64,000 nt of DNA, from assembly GCF_921293095.1 (NCBI RefSeq), contig NC_060258.1:10182607-10246606 (forward strand), read 5' to 3'. Positions 1 through 12,164 of the stretch are shown piece by piece; position 1 is the stretch's first letter; every line of letters begins with the position of its first letter. This DNA is from Ischnura elegans. Its lineage: Eukaryota > Arthropoda > Insecta > Odonata > Coenagrionidae. The notes under the pieces are model-generated. The model was not told where the DNA came from. It ran no database searches and saw only the letters and a list, made by a program, of their open reading frames with translations. The position numbers were made by a program, and so were the translations under genes.

Positions 1-924
1 AATCACTTACATCGTTCTCTTTGGGTAAATTTCCCGGTGTTCTACCAAGTCCTACGCGCATCAACTACTGCGCATACGGTGCTTTCCATTCGTGGCTGGC
101 TAGGAGTTGACTAGAGTTAACACAAGGTGACACGTGAGTCGCCTGAATGGAAAGCACCCCTTATGGGCTAGCCGCCAATGTGTAGAGTACTAACTGTTTC
201 ATCCTGATTTACCTGTTTGGGGTCATCCACATCATAGATCGTCAAAATTCTCGCTAAATCAACCATTTGTGATTTTCGTGGCGATCAAACGTCTTCATGA
301 ACACTTTGTTATTGAGCTCACCTTATTCCGATGAGACGTATTTGCGAAAATTCCTAGGAAATGAAATCAAACTGCTTCATTAGTCGATAGGATGACAGAC
401 ATTACCATCAACAATTGCTTGGAGATTTGTTTACATACACGGTAATCGATTGTCTACTCGAGATTGCCTTACAATGAGCTCGAATGAAATTCTTTAAATG
501 GGTTTTCAAAATTTGTAATATTTTTAACCATTAAAATGTAATATTGTTACGAGCTCAGTCTTTAAATTGAAAAAAAAAACAATTTAATTAGTAGTTTTTA
601 CCGACTCAACTGCTGTTGCAGTGTTATCAACTCCTAAAGTAATATTGGTAATATCCCTATGATGGAGATAATTTTTTCGTTTACTTTCACCATTTATTTA
701 ATGTTCATTCTGTTTTCCGAGGCAAGGACGATATATAGAAAAAAAAACAAATTCCATTAAAATCGGAATAGCAATTCCCGAGTTATTAATGTTCTAAATG
801 AAAACGATTCTCAACTTCCTTTTTAATATATGTGTATAGATTTTTTCCTTTAACGTATGTAAATGCAAGGAAAAGCATAGCAAAGTTATGAATTTAATAC
901 ATCTCATAATGATGCACATAAATG
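1..924. other. AT-rich intergenic DNA upstream of locus copy 1
   Basis: No coding region is supported here. The only structure seen is a short perfect inverted repeat, 14-bp arms at 78-91 and 145-158, around a GTGCTTTCCATTC motif. Similarity to copy 2 of the locus starts only near 925. Confidence 0.5.
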
Positions 925-989
925 TTGGTTGATTCCCGTAATTATACCATATTTCCCCGGAAACTAGGATTAATTTGTCCATCAGCGAC

Positions 990-1312
990 TCGAGTGGAGA
1001 CTTATGTAAACCCATTTAAATGCGCCGTGGGTGACGATACTTGCGGGAAATTTGCGGTTCCTCTTTCGTCATATTCGTGCTTCTGACCAGACAGCCAGAG
1101 TCCCCTCGAGTGCTGATACGGAACTACACAGTGGCGCGGCATTTTGGCGCTTGGAACACAACGGGCAACATCGTCATTCGAGAGGCGGACGTAGAGTGAG
1201 AACAGGGTCAACAGTTTTCGTGTGCGGAGTGGAGATAAAGTGTGCATGCGATTGCTTTCATTCCCTGAGGAGCTAGGATAAGAGCATCGGCATTGTTTTG
1301 GCGTGAATTTCG
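990..1312 (+). other. 5' noncoding exon 1 of locus copy 1 (5' limit uncertain)
   Basis: The segment is nearly repeated at 25432-25750 and partly at 56160-56359. In each copy it ends at a good splice donor (here TTTCG then GTGAGT). The GC content is higher than in the surroundings. An open frame runs through 1031-1276, but it starts at GTG rather than ATG, it ends at a different codon in copy 2 (TAG here, CAG there), and it is scrambled in copy 3. I therefore read it as 5' untranslated sequence spliced to the coding exon at 17378. The transcription start is not visible. Confidence 0.5.
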
Positions 1313-1416
1313 GTGAGTGTTTCATCGCTTCTATATTTTGTATTCGCATAAAAACATTGAGACAGTTCTGCCTCACCCCCCTCGTTTCTTTAATGTCTTT
1401 CTTTATTAATTCCCTA

Positions 1417-1797
1417 TAGTAGCACCGAAAGGATTATATCTAGATTTAATGCGTATCATATTATACACTGTAAACATATTATATCTGTAGAAAATACAGG
1501 CTCACGTCCTCTACCACGCAGATAATATCTAGATATTATACGTATTGCATCTGCGGTCATAACGTAGATATAGATTATATAACATATATATAGATTAAAT
1601 ACGAGTAACTCGCCGTAAATTTGTATATTATGCTTATCGAATGATCCCTGATTACACCATAAGGATATTATTTGTATATTTTAAATATTCTGGAATACGT
1701 CAAGGAGTATGGATCATCAGACTTGTATAAAATATGTATAGTGTAATGTATCTCGAAATCTTAGAAATATACAGATATAATTCTTTCGGTGCTACTA
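1417..1797. mobile_element. MITE with TIR TAGTAGCACCGAAAG, copy in intron 1 of locus copy 1
   Basis: The ends are inverted repeats: TAGTAGCACCGAAAG on the left and its reverse complement CTTTCGGTGCTACTA on the right, continuing as ATTATATC-like sequence. The interior is AT-rich and noncoding. The same insertion sits at the same place in copy 2 (25853-26238) but not in copy 3 (around 56450), so it predates the copy 1/copy 2 split only. Confidence 0.6.
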
Positions 1798-2870
1798 GTG
1801 TTACACTATCCCTGCCGGTTATCAGTGCGTGATTGACTGTTTTGCGTGTGTTGAATTAATTATTGTTCAGTGAAAATTGTGTAGTGAGTTGATAATTTGT
1901 GTTGAATTAATTTCGAAATGAACTGTATTCAGATCCCATCAGTGTGTTGTTCTTCAAAAAATGAAATCGTAAATGATAATGCAACTTTGGAGAGAAAGGG
2001 TTCGTCTAAAAACTTAGGGCGGAAATCTTTGAGAAGTTGAAAAAGTTCAGTAAAAGCATTGTGGCTGACGCGATATCCCTATTAACTTGCCTAATCGTAA
2101 ACATTGCGACGGCAATTCTGTGTTAATAACAGTCGAGTAAGGTGGCGTGGGTTATTACTTAGACTCCTAATTAAACCCACTGTAAGTGAACGATACCAAG
2201 AAAATGAAGCAATTCCATAAAATTGCTCAAATTTCCATATTCTTGGGAATTAAAAGGCGACCTCGTGAAAACTATTTTCAAATCAACTGTTGGAAGGAAG
2301 AGGATTAAATCACTCGATAGAGGACATATTTTTCGTTTTATAGTTTCCTTTTTTATTCAACGTTACATTTCGGAGGTGGGGAAAATACCCCTGTTGTCAA
2401 CGACGAGAGTTTGGGATATTTATTATGGAAACGACGGTTGCTAGGTATTTATGTATCCGGAATAATAAACAAGAGCATTTTATCATGGAAATTGGTTTTC
2501 TTGTTTTTCAAACTATTCTCCTAGATTAATTATGCATACTTGAGGACCAATTCTAATCATTGACAGCATTAACAGCTTCCTCTGGCGTCTAAAATCGTTG
2601 CCAAAGTCGATTATTCTTCACGGGCGGAAGAAATCAGTGACTGTTTTGGCGGATGTCGAATATCAATGCGATGTTTCGCCAAAGATTAAATATTCAGTTA
2701 TTATGGTTGATGCGTGATAGGTCCCATTGTCATGGTGAAGGATGATCCTACGTCGCTCTACGTTGTTTTTTCTTAATACTTGAAAGAATTGCGGGGGAAA
2801 ACATTGTACTGTACTATTCAGAATTGATCGTTCTTCAATTCTCTAGAGGTACTGAAGCCATATTCCAGTT
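1798..2870. other. Intronic sequence shared with locus copy 2 up to about 2330
   Basis: 1798-2330 matches 26239-26775 closely, with no open frame kept in both. 2330-2870 is not found in copy 2 and shows nothing recognisable. Confidence 0.5.
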
Positions 2871-3114
2871 CAGTGGCGTTACTATAGGAATATACTATGG
2901 TGGGGGGATGTTGGGCCCCCCAAGCAATGAGGGTCCAAGAAAAGTTTTGAAATAATACATGCGTGGATATGAATTCTACATCATTTTGGTACTTCAAATT
3001 TAACTTTACGTACATGCAGTTGTTAAATAAGGCAATAGTTTTATATTATTATTTTCCTCTGAGGCTTTGGGGGGGATCTAAACCCTTCGTCCCCCTCCCA
3101 TAGGTACGCCACTG
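2871..3114. mobile_element. MITE with CAGTGGCGT ends
   Basis: Left end CAGTGGCGTTACTATAGG and right end CCATAGGTACGCCACTG form imperfect terminal inverted repeats. Runs of G near the left and C near the right give it a foldback shape. It has no coding capacity and is absent from the equivalent part of copy 2. A clean target duplication is not visible. Confidence 0.6.
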
Positions 3115-3324
3115 TCAATTTATCTAAAAAAGCCATAAGGATAAAAGGAAAATTTTTTAAATACACTTTTAGCCGTATTTTAAGATTTCATTTACTACTA
3201 GTTTACTCGCGTAATATTTAATTCTCAGCTGACAGCTGGTTGTAGAACGTAACCGTGGTGATGTATAGTAATTTTTCACAGGGAAAAGATGTGTGAGTCA
3301 TGAAATCGCGAAGCTTACCATTGA

Positions 3325-3445
3325 CCCTTAGTGAGGAAACTGTTGAAATTTTCAACAGTTAATTGGGATCACTGTTGAAACTCGTTATTAACCGTAGAAA
3401 ATCCAAGAGTCGCTGTTGAAATCCAACAGTTTTTTCGCTAAGAGG
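3325..3445. mobile_element. Foldback element with internal CAACAGT minisatellite, copy 1
   Basis: The ends read CCCTTAGTGAGGAAACTGTT and AACAGTTTTTTCGCTAAGAGG (ends of an inverted repeat). The inside is built of degenerate units of about 20 bp with the core AATCCAACAGT. The same site in copy 2 (26877-27181) holds 305 bp against 121 bp here, so the internal array changes length. Confidence 0.6.
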
Positions 3446-3830
3446 AAGTAAAAAAAGTTTACATTGTGCATGAATAATTTTTATGAAAACTTTTTATGTA
3501 GAAAAATTTTTATGCAACCATTATCATCAGTATTTCGCCGGTGATTGTCATTTGATTTTTATCATCATATACGATACTTATTCTAATGTATAAACTCTGT
3601 TTCTGTTATCGGCTTCACTGGTGTGGATATCTTTGAAAACATACCTTATTGCCGTATTTTAAGATTTCCGTTGGCTATTATAAAATTAAATATCGTTTAA
3701 GTGCAGGTAAATGACTAGTTTAATTTTCAGCTTTTAGCTGGTTGTAGGACGTAATCGTGGTGATTATTAATAATTTTTCCCCGGGAAAAGAAGTTTGAGT
3801 CATAAAATCGCTACTTGAGTAATAAAACCA

Positions 3831-4135
3831 CTTATTTATTTTGCTGGGTACTCTTAATGAAAATGACATTCCCATCTCCAACCATGATCTTTCTTACACC
3901 ACTCCGAGAGATATTTCTTTCCGAAACCTTTGTTTACTGTTTCCTGCACCCCTATGCTTTCAGAGTCCCAAACTCCCCTCCACTTGCATCCCTCCCCTCC
4001 CACTAGCATTTCCCCCCCCCCACCCCCTCTGTTTCCATGACCTGGAGTGCGTCGTAAGAAAACACGGCCCACGAAACGCAGTCTCAGGCAAAGCAGGGGG
4101 GTGTTAGTCTCAGGAAAGGCAGGGGGGTGTTTCAG
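3831..4135. repeat. C-rich dispersed repeat, first copy
   Basis: A repeat beginning TTTGCTGGGTACTC and running into C-tracts, also at 4845-5255, 31441-31540 (partial) and 31722-32112. The minus strand stays open across several copies, but the frames break at the C-tracts, so it is not called as a gene. Confidence 0.6.
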
Positions 4136-4844
4136 AGTACATAACTCGAGCTAATAATGGACACTATTCTACCTAATGTAATCGCTGTATTTCCTTCCAG
4201 CGTACATCCACTTTCACGGAAAATTTGTAAGGCGTTTACGGCATATCATGAAGGCCATAACATCATTTATGATGATCAATATTCATATTTTATTGAGATA
4301 CTGAATGAAAATATGACAATTTGGTTAAACAATTGAGTAAGTAAACCATATGTTGTTGGAAAAAATGATGGATTTCGCGACTACCTGTTGTTTAGTTATT
4401 ACGAACAATCGACTATGCTCTCACAAGAATGAAAGAACAAACTCGTTCAAAATTTTCCTTCATTCCCGTCATTTGCTCAAAACGACAGGATATTACATTT
4501 TAAAAACAACAGACGAACAATTCTAAAATAATTTAATCCGGCAACAACGTCAATTAAGTGACAGTGTATCAATTAGCTCTTATTTATGCCCGTATATACC
4601 TTTCGCCTCCCTTGTCAAGTATCAAATCGTGCGGGAGGTTATTTTCGCTGCTTAATTGTCTCTTGAAAATAGTGACGTTTTCTCGTTTCCCGTTTAGGAT
4701 GACTGATGACAAAAGCGGAACAATTTACGGTGGTATGTGTGAAACGCACGGAAGACGAGCGTAGGATAGGTTCCCGATCGACTCGGAATGAATTCCGTTT
4801 CCGACGCCGCCAATTCTATGAGACTCTGAAACACCCCTATTTAA
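4136..4844. other. Intronic DNA, nothing recognised
   Basis: No conserved frame, no terminal repeats and no match elsewhere in the window were seen. Confidence 0.4.
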
Positions 4845-6480
4845 TTTGCTGGGTATTAGTAATGTAATGGAACTTACAACTCCAACCATGAACTTTCTTA
4901 CACAACTCCGAGAGATATTTCTTTCCGAAACCTTTGTTTACTGTTTCCTGCACCCCTATGCTTTGAGAGTGCCTAACTCCCCTCCACTTGCATCCCTCCC
5001 CTCCCACTAGCATTTCCCCCCCCCCCCTCTGTTTCCTAGTGCTTGAGTGCGTCGTAAGAAAACACGGCCCGCCAAACCAAGTCGCAGGCGAGGCACAACT
5101 CCCTTCACCCACCCCTAACCCCTCCGCACCCCTCTTCCTCCTTCACCCCCCACTTCGTCAACCAGGCAGCCCCCACCCCACTCTCAATCACCCCACCCTA
5201 GAAATGGGAGAAATTCCGCCGCAATCCATTAATCGTATCCAATGATCATCGCTTCCCAAATCATCGGTCCAGTTTAAAAACCGTTTTACACGGGGCACGG
5301 AATTGCGCAGGTTAGAGCTGCATTAATTTCTAAAACGGTGCGGAATTGCGCGAATGCATGAACGAAATTGGAACGGGGGCCATTTTTTTGCCGTCTCGCA
5401 TCCACGCATTCTCGCATGTGTTCTAGCAATTCACCGCTTTTCACGACGCAATTTTGAGAACGCCTTCGCTACTACCTACGTCATATTGCGCAATTCCGTG
5501 TACCGTGTAAAACGGCCTCTTAAATCGGGATGGCATAATCGATTATTTCGAAAGTCGGGAGAATTATATGATTTATTGCAGAAATCGAATGATAGGATTG
5601 TTTAGTTGACATAGGATCATGTGATTCTATCGATTATGTGCAGGCAACGAATTGATGCGATTGCACCGATTCTATAATAATCGCAAGGATATCGTACGAT
5701 TTTTCAATACGAATTTTAAACATCACTATCAATTCAAATGTACTGCGGTACAATTGCAATATAAAAATAAGCCACCGGTACTTGATTCTCACGCGAATGG
5801 AGATATATTAAAACAACGGCTATTGCAGCCCATTTTTTCAAGTTGAGATGGAGCTTAAGTAAGCGATTCAACGATTAAATCGACGTCTCATAAACGATTA
5901 CATAATCAAAACAATCGCAGTACAATGATCGATTTTAATCGAAAATCGATTATTTTTACCAATCACTACCCCACCCCCTTTGAACGTTTTTCGGCTGCGG
6001 AGGGCACAAACAAGGATCGAAAATTATGATATTCCTTATATGATATAAACAAGACTTTAGTTGATCACAGGAATACTAGTGCTTCATAGATACAATTAAG
6101 CCATGTTGTTGATTCGACTAATATCTCTTTTCAAAATCTAATGGAACACGCCACTTCGCTGAAAAATGTTTGCTCTCCAATCGGCATTTGCACTGCTGCA
6201 CTTGCTGTTCTGGATTTTCGTCTGATGTAAAAATTCTTATCCTTCAAACGCCATTTCCAGTACACGTATTCACGAGAGCAATGTGCATGTTTTGCATAAA
6301 ACAACCGCTTTCGCCGGCGCTGTGATTGGGCGTGAGATAGATCAAAAAGGCCAATAATAGGCTATCATTTGAAATATTCCAGCGTAATGAATATATTATT
6401 TTAATAATTGATGCAGTGTGTAAAGAGTGGACAATGTTGCGTTAATCGTCAGCGGCACGCCCAAATGAGTCAATAATTAT
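4845..6480. repeat. Segment duplicated at 31722-33235 (intron 1 of copies 1 and 2)
   Basis: About 1.6 kb aligns from end to end with intron 1 of locus copy 2. It includes the C-rich repeat (4845-5255), the MITE at 5281-5515 and AT-rich sequence up to the motif CGTCAGCGGCACGCCCAA, where the two copies diverge. It marks the segmental duplication that produced the copies. No coding frame is preserved in both. Confidence 0.7.
5281..5515. mobile_element. MITE with CCGTTTTACACGG ends
   Basis: Left CCGTTTTACACGGGGCACGG and right CCGTGTACCGTGTAAAACGG are inverted repeats about 35 bp long that continue as AATTGCGCA. In copy 2 (from 32165) a deletion has removed the right end. A diverged relative lies at about 50447-50600. 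Confidence 0.65.
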
Positions 6481-6834
6481 GCAAGCGAATTTGTAGGTGC
6501 AGTGTGTGTAGTTTAGTGCAGTGTGTGAAATATTAGTGCTGTGAATTAGTAGAGAGGTGAGTGACTTATGAGCCTCCTGAGGGACCGCAGAATTGACATC
6601 GACACCGAGGAGTTAATTCATTTGTTCGCTGCAAAAAAAGCTAGAAGGCTAACTTCAATTTTATAATATTTTTTATTTTCCTTTAAGGGTTTATAATAAA
6701 TATGTGTATTTTATGTTTGTCTACTATTCCATAAACCCCACCGAAAATATTTTCTGGCTACGGCCTTGGCCAGAAAAGCGATGGTAAGCGATCGCCGTGG
6801 TGGTAGAGCGAGTCCGAACCGAAGCGGAAGTATA
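6481..6834. other. Intronic DNA before the large TIR element
   Basis: Contains the motif AGTAGAGAG followed by GTGAGTGAC at about 6550-6566, which could act as a splice donor. This part has no counterpart in copies 2 or 3, so no exon is called. Confidence 0.35.
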
Positions 6835-7169
6835 CCCAGTCAGCACAAAAGATAATTTAGACGGAAAATTTTCTGGTAATTTGGGGCAAATTTACCCCAG
6901 TAAGCTTTACCCCATAGAGTTTACATTACTAAGGAGGCCCCACTAGGTGGCGTTAGCAGTCATAATTTGAACACGGGTCCCGCGCATTAATTCAAACTCC
7001 AACTTTTGCCACTTGTGGCGCGACCGACACTACCATCCCCTTCATTTGGCTTGTTGTCAGTGGCGGCTTATGAGTGATCGGCTGTTATCATCCTCTTTGA
7101 GCCGAGAATTTCACCGATTTTGGTGTTTTTTTTAGTATTTCTCCACCAGTAAGATATTTACGAAATATC

Positions 7170-7382
7170 ATGGGTAAATCTCGGTGTTTTGTGCCCGGAT
7201 GCAGCTCCGGCTACGATTGGGAGCTGAGGGAAAATAAGCGGTTGGGGATACAGGACCATAGCAAGAATTTTTATCATACAGACTGTCCCAAGGGTCGTGT
7301 GTCATTTTTGACATGTAATTTTAGTAGCTTTGCATGGAGCAATATTCATGAAAATTGTCACACTTATGGGGAAAGGTCCTAA
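7170..7382 (+). pseudogene. Truncated THAP-domain (transposase-like) N terminus
   Basis: An open frame from an ATG reads MGKSRCFVPGCSSGY, the usual opening of THAP zinc fingers (C-x3/4-C near the N terminus) in THAP9/P-element-like proteins of arthropods. After about 27 residues the frame runs into the arm of the palindrome that starts at 7252, and the rest of the domain (the His/Cys ligands and the AVPTIF-like end) is missing. It is a 70-residue remnant, not a working transposase. Naming the family relies on the N-terminal motif alone. Confidence 0.5.
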
Positions 7383-9203
7383 GTTTTGTTGAGTGTAAGC
7401 AAAATTTTACAATTTTGACCTTTTGACCTCACAAAGTGGGTCCAAACCAAAAATTTGAATTTGCCTGAGTTTCAATGTTAAAAAAATCGAGATAGACAAA
7501 AGTGTGAATTTCATTGACCAATATGTCAAATCTTAGGTTTTCGGACACGAGAAAACCGAAAATAACACTTTTATTTACGAATATTCAACCGTTGACCCAG
7601 TAAGGTCACCGTCAAGGTCATAACGGTGGCAAAAGGAATAGCATACCAACAAAGGTGTCGATCCATGGGTTTTGTAGGTTGCCCGAGTCATTGGTATTGT
7701 CCAAATACCCGTATTATTCACTAATTGACCTCCGAGGGTCACCACGGGGGTCAAAGGTCATAGAGTTAAAAGTCGGGCAATCATAAAAACCAAGGGGTCA
7801 AACCATAGGTTTTGAAGGGTGCCAAAGTCGGTTAGGCTGTTCGTAGATCCGTATTGTTGATTTTTTGACCTCCGAAGGTCACAATTGGGGTCAAAGGTCA
7901 TAGAGTCAAACGTCGAGCCATCATGACAACCAAGGTGTCAAACCATAGGTTTTGAAGGGTGCCAAAGTCGGTAAGGCTGTTCGTAGATCCGTATTATTGA
8001 TTTTTTGACCTCTGAAGGTCACAATTGGGGTCAAAGGTCATAGAGTCAAACGTCGAGCCATCATGACTACCAAGGTGTCAAACCATAGGTTTTGAAGGGT
8101 GCCAAAGTCGGTTAGGCTGTTCGTACATCCGTATTGTTGATATTTTGACCTTCGAAGGTCATAATGGGGGTCAAGGGTCGTAGAGTTAAATCGGCCCACC
8201 ATGACAGCAAAAGAGTGTAACAATGTGTTTTAAAGGGTGCCCAAGTCAGTTTTGCTGTTTTTAAATCCATATTGTCGACTTTTTATTACCAGCAAGGGTC
8301 ACAATGGGGTCAGAGGTCATAGAGGTATGTTTTGAAATAATAGGAAACAAACAACAAAACAACCTTTGGTTGGGGACATTAGTTTTCCTATTATTTCAAA
8401 ACATACCTCTATGACCTCTGACCCCATTGTGACCCTCGATGGTAATAAAAAGTCGACAATACGGATTTAAAAACAGCAAAACTGACTTGGGCACCCTTTA
8501 AAACACATTGTTACACTCTTTTGCTGTCATGGTGGGCCGATTTAACTCTATGACCCTTGACCCCCATTATGACCTTCGGAGGTCAAAATATCAACGATAC
8601 GGATCTACGAACAGACTAACCGACTTTGGCACCCTTCAAAACCTATGGTTTGACCCCTTGGTTTTTATGATTGCCCGACTTTTAACTCTATGACCTTTGA
8701 CCCCCGTGGTGACCCTCGGAGGTCAATTAGTGAATAATACGGGTATTTGGACAATACCAATGACTTGGGCACCCTACAAAACCCATGGATCGACACCTTT
8801 GTTGGTATGCTATTCCTTTTGCCACCCTTATGACCTTGACGGTGACCTTACTGGGTCAACGGTTGAATATTCGTAAATAAAAGTGTTATTTTCGGTTTTC
8901 TCGTGTCCGAAAACCTAAGATTTGACATATTGGTCAATGAAATTCACACTTTTGTCTATCTCGATTTTTTTAACATTGAAACCCCATAAGGCAAATTCAA
9001 ATTTTTGGTTTGGACCCACTTTGTGAGGTCAAAAGGTCAAAATTGTAAACTTTTGCTTACAGTCAACAAAACTTAGGACCTTTCCCCATAAGTGTGACAA
9101 TTTTCATGAATATTGCTCCATGCAAAGTTACTAAAATTACAGGTCAAAAATGACACACGACCCTTGGGACAGTCTGTATGATAAAAATTCTTGCTATGGT
9201 CCT
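7252..9203. repeat. 2 kb imperfect palindrome with internal 140-bp tandem repeats
   Basis: The left arm 7252-8347 (1096 bp) is the reverse complement of the right arm 8384-9203 (820 bp), around a loop of about 36 bp. The size difference is due to a 140-bp unit present three times in the left arm (anchor AACCATAGGTTTTGAAGG at 7801, 7941 and 8081) but once in the right. The units are rich in GGTCA half sites. Open frames inside (for example 8038-8223 minus and 8508-8693 plus) are mirror images of each other and are not genes. Confidence 0.8.
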
Positions 9204-9956
9204 AATACCGGATCTGACCCGTCCCCAAGTGTGCCTAGGTGGTCTGGTAATGATGTCAACGAGTGCTCTTCTTTATGAGCTGCGCAGGAATCATTCTTAA
9301 TTCTCTAAAACATAGGTGCCGGAAGTTTAAAGACATGGTTGATATCTATGGGCCCTCAAACTTAATTCAGGCTAGGGAAAGTTAACAGCGTTTCCTTACC
9401 CACTTATTCTTCCCTTCTCTCAACGTGAATTAGCGTACCGATTTTGTGATTACGTACATTTTCACCACCAGGAAACTACATAAACTCACGGTGATAGTTA
9501 TACTTTCGTGGGCAGTTAACACGAACTTTATTTTTTAGCAAGGAACGATTGAGACATGGATTCAAATTCGCCGCAAAGCGTGCCTCTCGCGGCCATATTA
9601 GGGTGCCTTCACAGCTCCGCGTTGCGTCGACGCCACGAGAGCTCCCGCTCCGCCAGCAAATTTTGCCCTTCACAGCTCTGCGTTGCGAAACGTGGATTCA
9701 AATTTGCCGCGTAGCGTGCCTCTTGTGGGCGTGTATTGCTTGGGAACAACCGGGGCTCGCTACATCAGCGCCGCTATTTGATGCGATCGGTGGGAATCAC
9801 AGGAACCAAGGGAGTGGAGAATCCTGTGTAGAGTATTTATGCTTTACCCCTTCTTTACCACGTTATTCGAGAATCCAGACAAGGGAGACGCCAACTATCG
9901 GCCGAATTCGAAAGTAGAGCTTCGAGGGAAGCATAGGTGGCTAGGCATTTACCGCA
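9204..9956. repeat. Region with 136-bp direct duplication
   Basis: A unit starting TGGATTCAAATTCGCCGC at about 9557 recurs at about 9693, and CTTCACAGCTCCGCGTTGCG recurs inside it. A frame of 122 codons (9549-9917) spans the duplication, but it matches nothing I know and is probably chance in GC-richer DNA. Confidence 0.5.
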
Positions 9957-10385
9957 GGAAGCCACGTTGATCAAGCCACGTATTGTTCGGTATTCTCTGA
10001 TTTCTGTAGTTATTTTGTTGACATGAAGCTATCATTACGTCGTAAGCAATAAATTTTATCCAATGATATTGTGTTCGAGGCTTTTAAGTTGGTTTTCATT
10101 GCTACAATTCGTCACTCAACTGTGACGTTGGTAATATAGAAACCACGTTGCGAAATCATAGGCATTGTAGGGTATATTCAGTTTTCTCTGGATAAATTGT
10201 TAGTTTTAAGCTTCGATAACTTCGTAAGTAATGTATTTTATGCATTTATATATATGTGTGGTCTTTTAATTGATTTTGATCACTGCAATTCATCATTCCC
10301 CTTGACGGTAAACCCCGACGGTGGGAAACCACGTTGAGAAATCTTTGGCATTGTTGGGTATATTGAGTTTTCTCTAATTACACTG
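9957..10385. repeat. Diverged tandem repeat, period about 188 bp
   Basis: The block AAACCACGTTG..GAAATC..GGCATTGT with GGGTATATT and AGTTTTCTCT occurs at about 10140 and 10328, with a weaker copy from 9957. Noncoding. Confidence 0.5.
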
Positions 10386-11034
10386 GACGGCAAAAACAAT
10401 TTTTTTGAGCCCTGATACCATTCCTGCTAATTATTATGCAAAATGACCTCCTGAATCCGAACATGATATCCGCTTCCCTCCATCACCCACCATTTTCAGG
10501 GGGAAGCCCCCACTCTAATTTTCATCACTTTGATATGTCTTGGTGGAATGAAAAGGATTATATTAGAATTTATATTTCTTATTGTATACTCGCGTGCAGA
10601 ATTGCCAACAGCGAAGTGTAAAATATAAAGTGAGTAATTTGTTTCATGTATTGTATGAGGTTGAGAAAAGTTTAAAGAAGAAAATTAAAGTTCAATATAA
10701 CCACAGCGACGCTGTAGTGATATTTTTCAAACTATTTTCGATTTATTTTCGCAAATAGTTTCACTTTACATACCTACACGCTATCGATGAAAGGCTATGG
10801 TCATTAATAAAAATTCAATTACTTAAAAATTGCCTGATTATTTTCGTAAATAAATAGAGGAGATTACTAATTTTCATCGGATAATTATTTTCGTTTAAAT
10901 TTTATGAGAGGTTGAGTTCAAATCTTGACAGTTGGCTATCTTGGATGCTCAACTGCGATTTGCGATTAGTGGACTGTAACGTACGAGTGAACAAGTAAAC
11001 AATGAAGAAGGAACATGAACGCGACTACAAGTGC
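10386..11034. other. AT-rich spacer inside the outer element
   Basis: No conserved frame and no repeat partner in the window. Confidence 0.4.
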
Positions 11035-11822
11035 CCACGTAAGACACTGCCTCCAAAAGGCGCCTTAAAGGTGCCTTTTTTAAGGCAAGGCACTGCCTTC
11101 AAAAGGCACACACAAGGCGCCTATAAGGTGCCTATCATCTTCTAGCTTAAATGCGCCTTTTAGGCGCCTTGAGAAGGCACCTCAAAAAGGCTACTTGAAG
11201 GCACATGTAAAAATTTTACTTCGACAGTGCCTTCAAAGGTTGTACAATGGAATCGCATTTATGAACCAATATCCAGTACAAATATCGGCTACACCAGTTA
11301 CAATTTTTCCAATTTATATAAATACAGGGTTCTGAAGCATAACTCAAAAAAATAATATTACTTGCTTTTACACACGAGATATTAATACAGCAAAATATAA
11401 AAAATGACGAACTCAATTTTCAGGACATATCACTGGAGCACTTACCCCTTCAATGACCCCTTGACTCTGACATGAAACAATTATGCAATCTATCACCATT
11501 ATATCTACTATAATATGGTTCTATATGCAGCCTAAGACATAAGCAAATTAAAAAATTATCCAAATAACAAATGTCATTTATTCAAGACAAGATTTCTATG
11601 GACATTAATTGCTCAGCCATTTCCCAATTGCATTTATATATAGCCTCTTTATCGATTGTACCAAAATGATAATCTTGAAAATATCTGCACCATGCACCTA
11701 GGGGATAAAGAATGAAATTTCCAAATAAGAACTTTGAATGTTTACTTCAAAATTAACAAGAAACTTCAATGGTAAATATGAAAATTAAAAAACTCGCCCA
11801 AGCAGTAAATAGAAAGACTTAC

Positions 11823-11984
11823 CTTGAATGAAATATAAAGTTTCTGTAGATTTCAAGCCCTTTTATTTGCCCTTTTGTTGACTGAATGTTAATTAACAGA
11901 AAGCCCTACTGTGAACACTTTCCTCACTAGGGGCCAACATATTTCTCTGCAGTTGTCACCCCCAACTCTGCTGAAATGATGCAC
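11823..11984 (-). pseudogene. Minus-strand terminal coding exon, weakly DUF4806-like
   Basis: On the minus strand an acceptor (TTTTCAATGCAG) precedes 31 codons with the motif RVGGDNCREICWPLVRKVF, followed by TAA at 11891-11889. The exon then continues to a good donor (CATTCAAG then GTAAGT) at 11823. The pattern of two Gly, Arg and a hydrophobic helix recalls the DUF4806 domain of transposon-like arthropod genes; this is a memory-based guess. A second open frame lies between the stop and the donor, which suggests a frameshift in a once longer exon. It lies downstream of the minus-strand exons at 13087-13777 in the same element. Confidence 0.35.
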
Positions 11985-12164
11985 CTGCATTGAAAATATA
12001 TTCCAGCATTAGACATTCATAAATAGGAATAGGGGGCACAGTTAAACACCATTAAAACTGTTTTTATTGATTATCCATCCATTTGAGATTTTATTTTGTA
12101 CTCGGGAGTTTTAAGGTCAATAAATAATTAAGGTCAGGTGAAAACATGCGATTATAATTGCCTT

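Noticed and set aside
1031-1276. 81-codon frame matching 25469-25789
   Set aside because: Starts at GTG, its stop is not shared, and copy 3 breaks the frame. Treated as 5' untranslated exon.
6490-6566. Possible 5' exon ending AGAGAG then GTGAGTGAC
   Set aside because: No counterpart in copies 2 and 3 and no evidence of a downstream partner beyond a generic donor.
8038-8693. Two similar 61-codon frames on opposite strands
   Set aside because: Mirror images created by the palindrome; no codon bias or domain.
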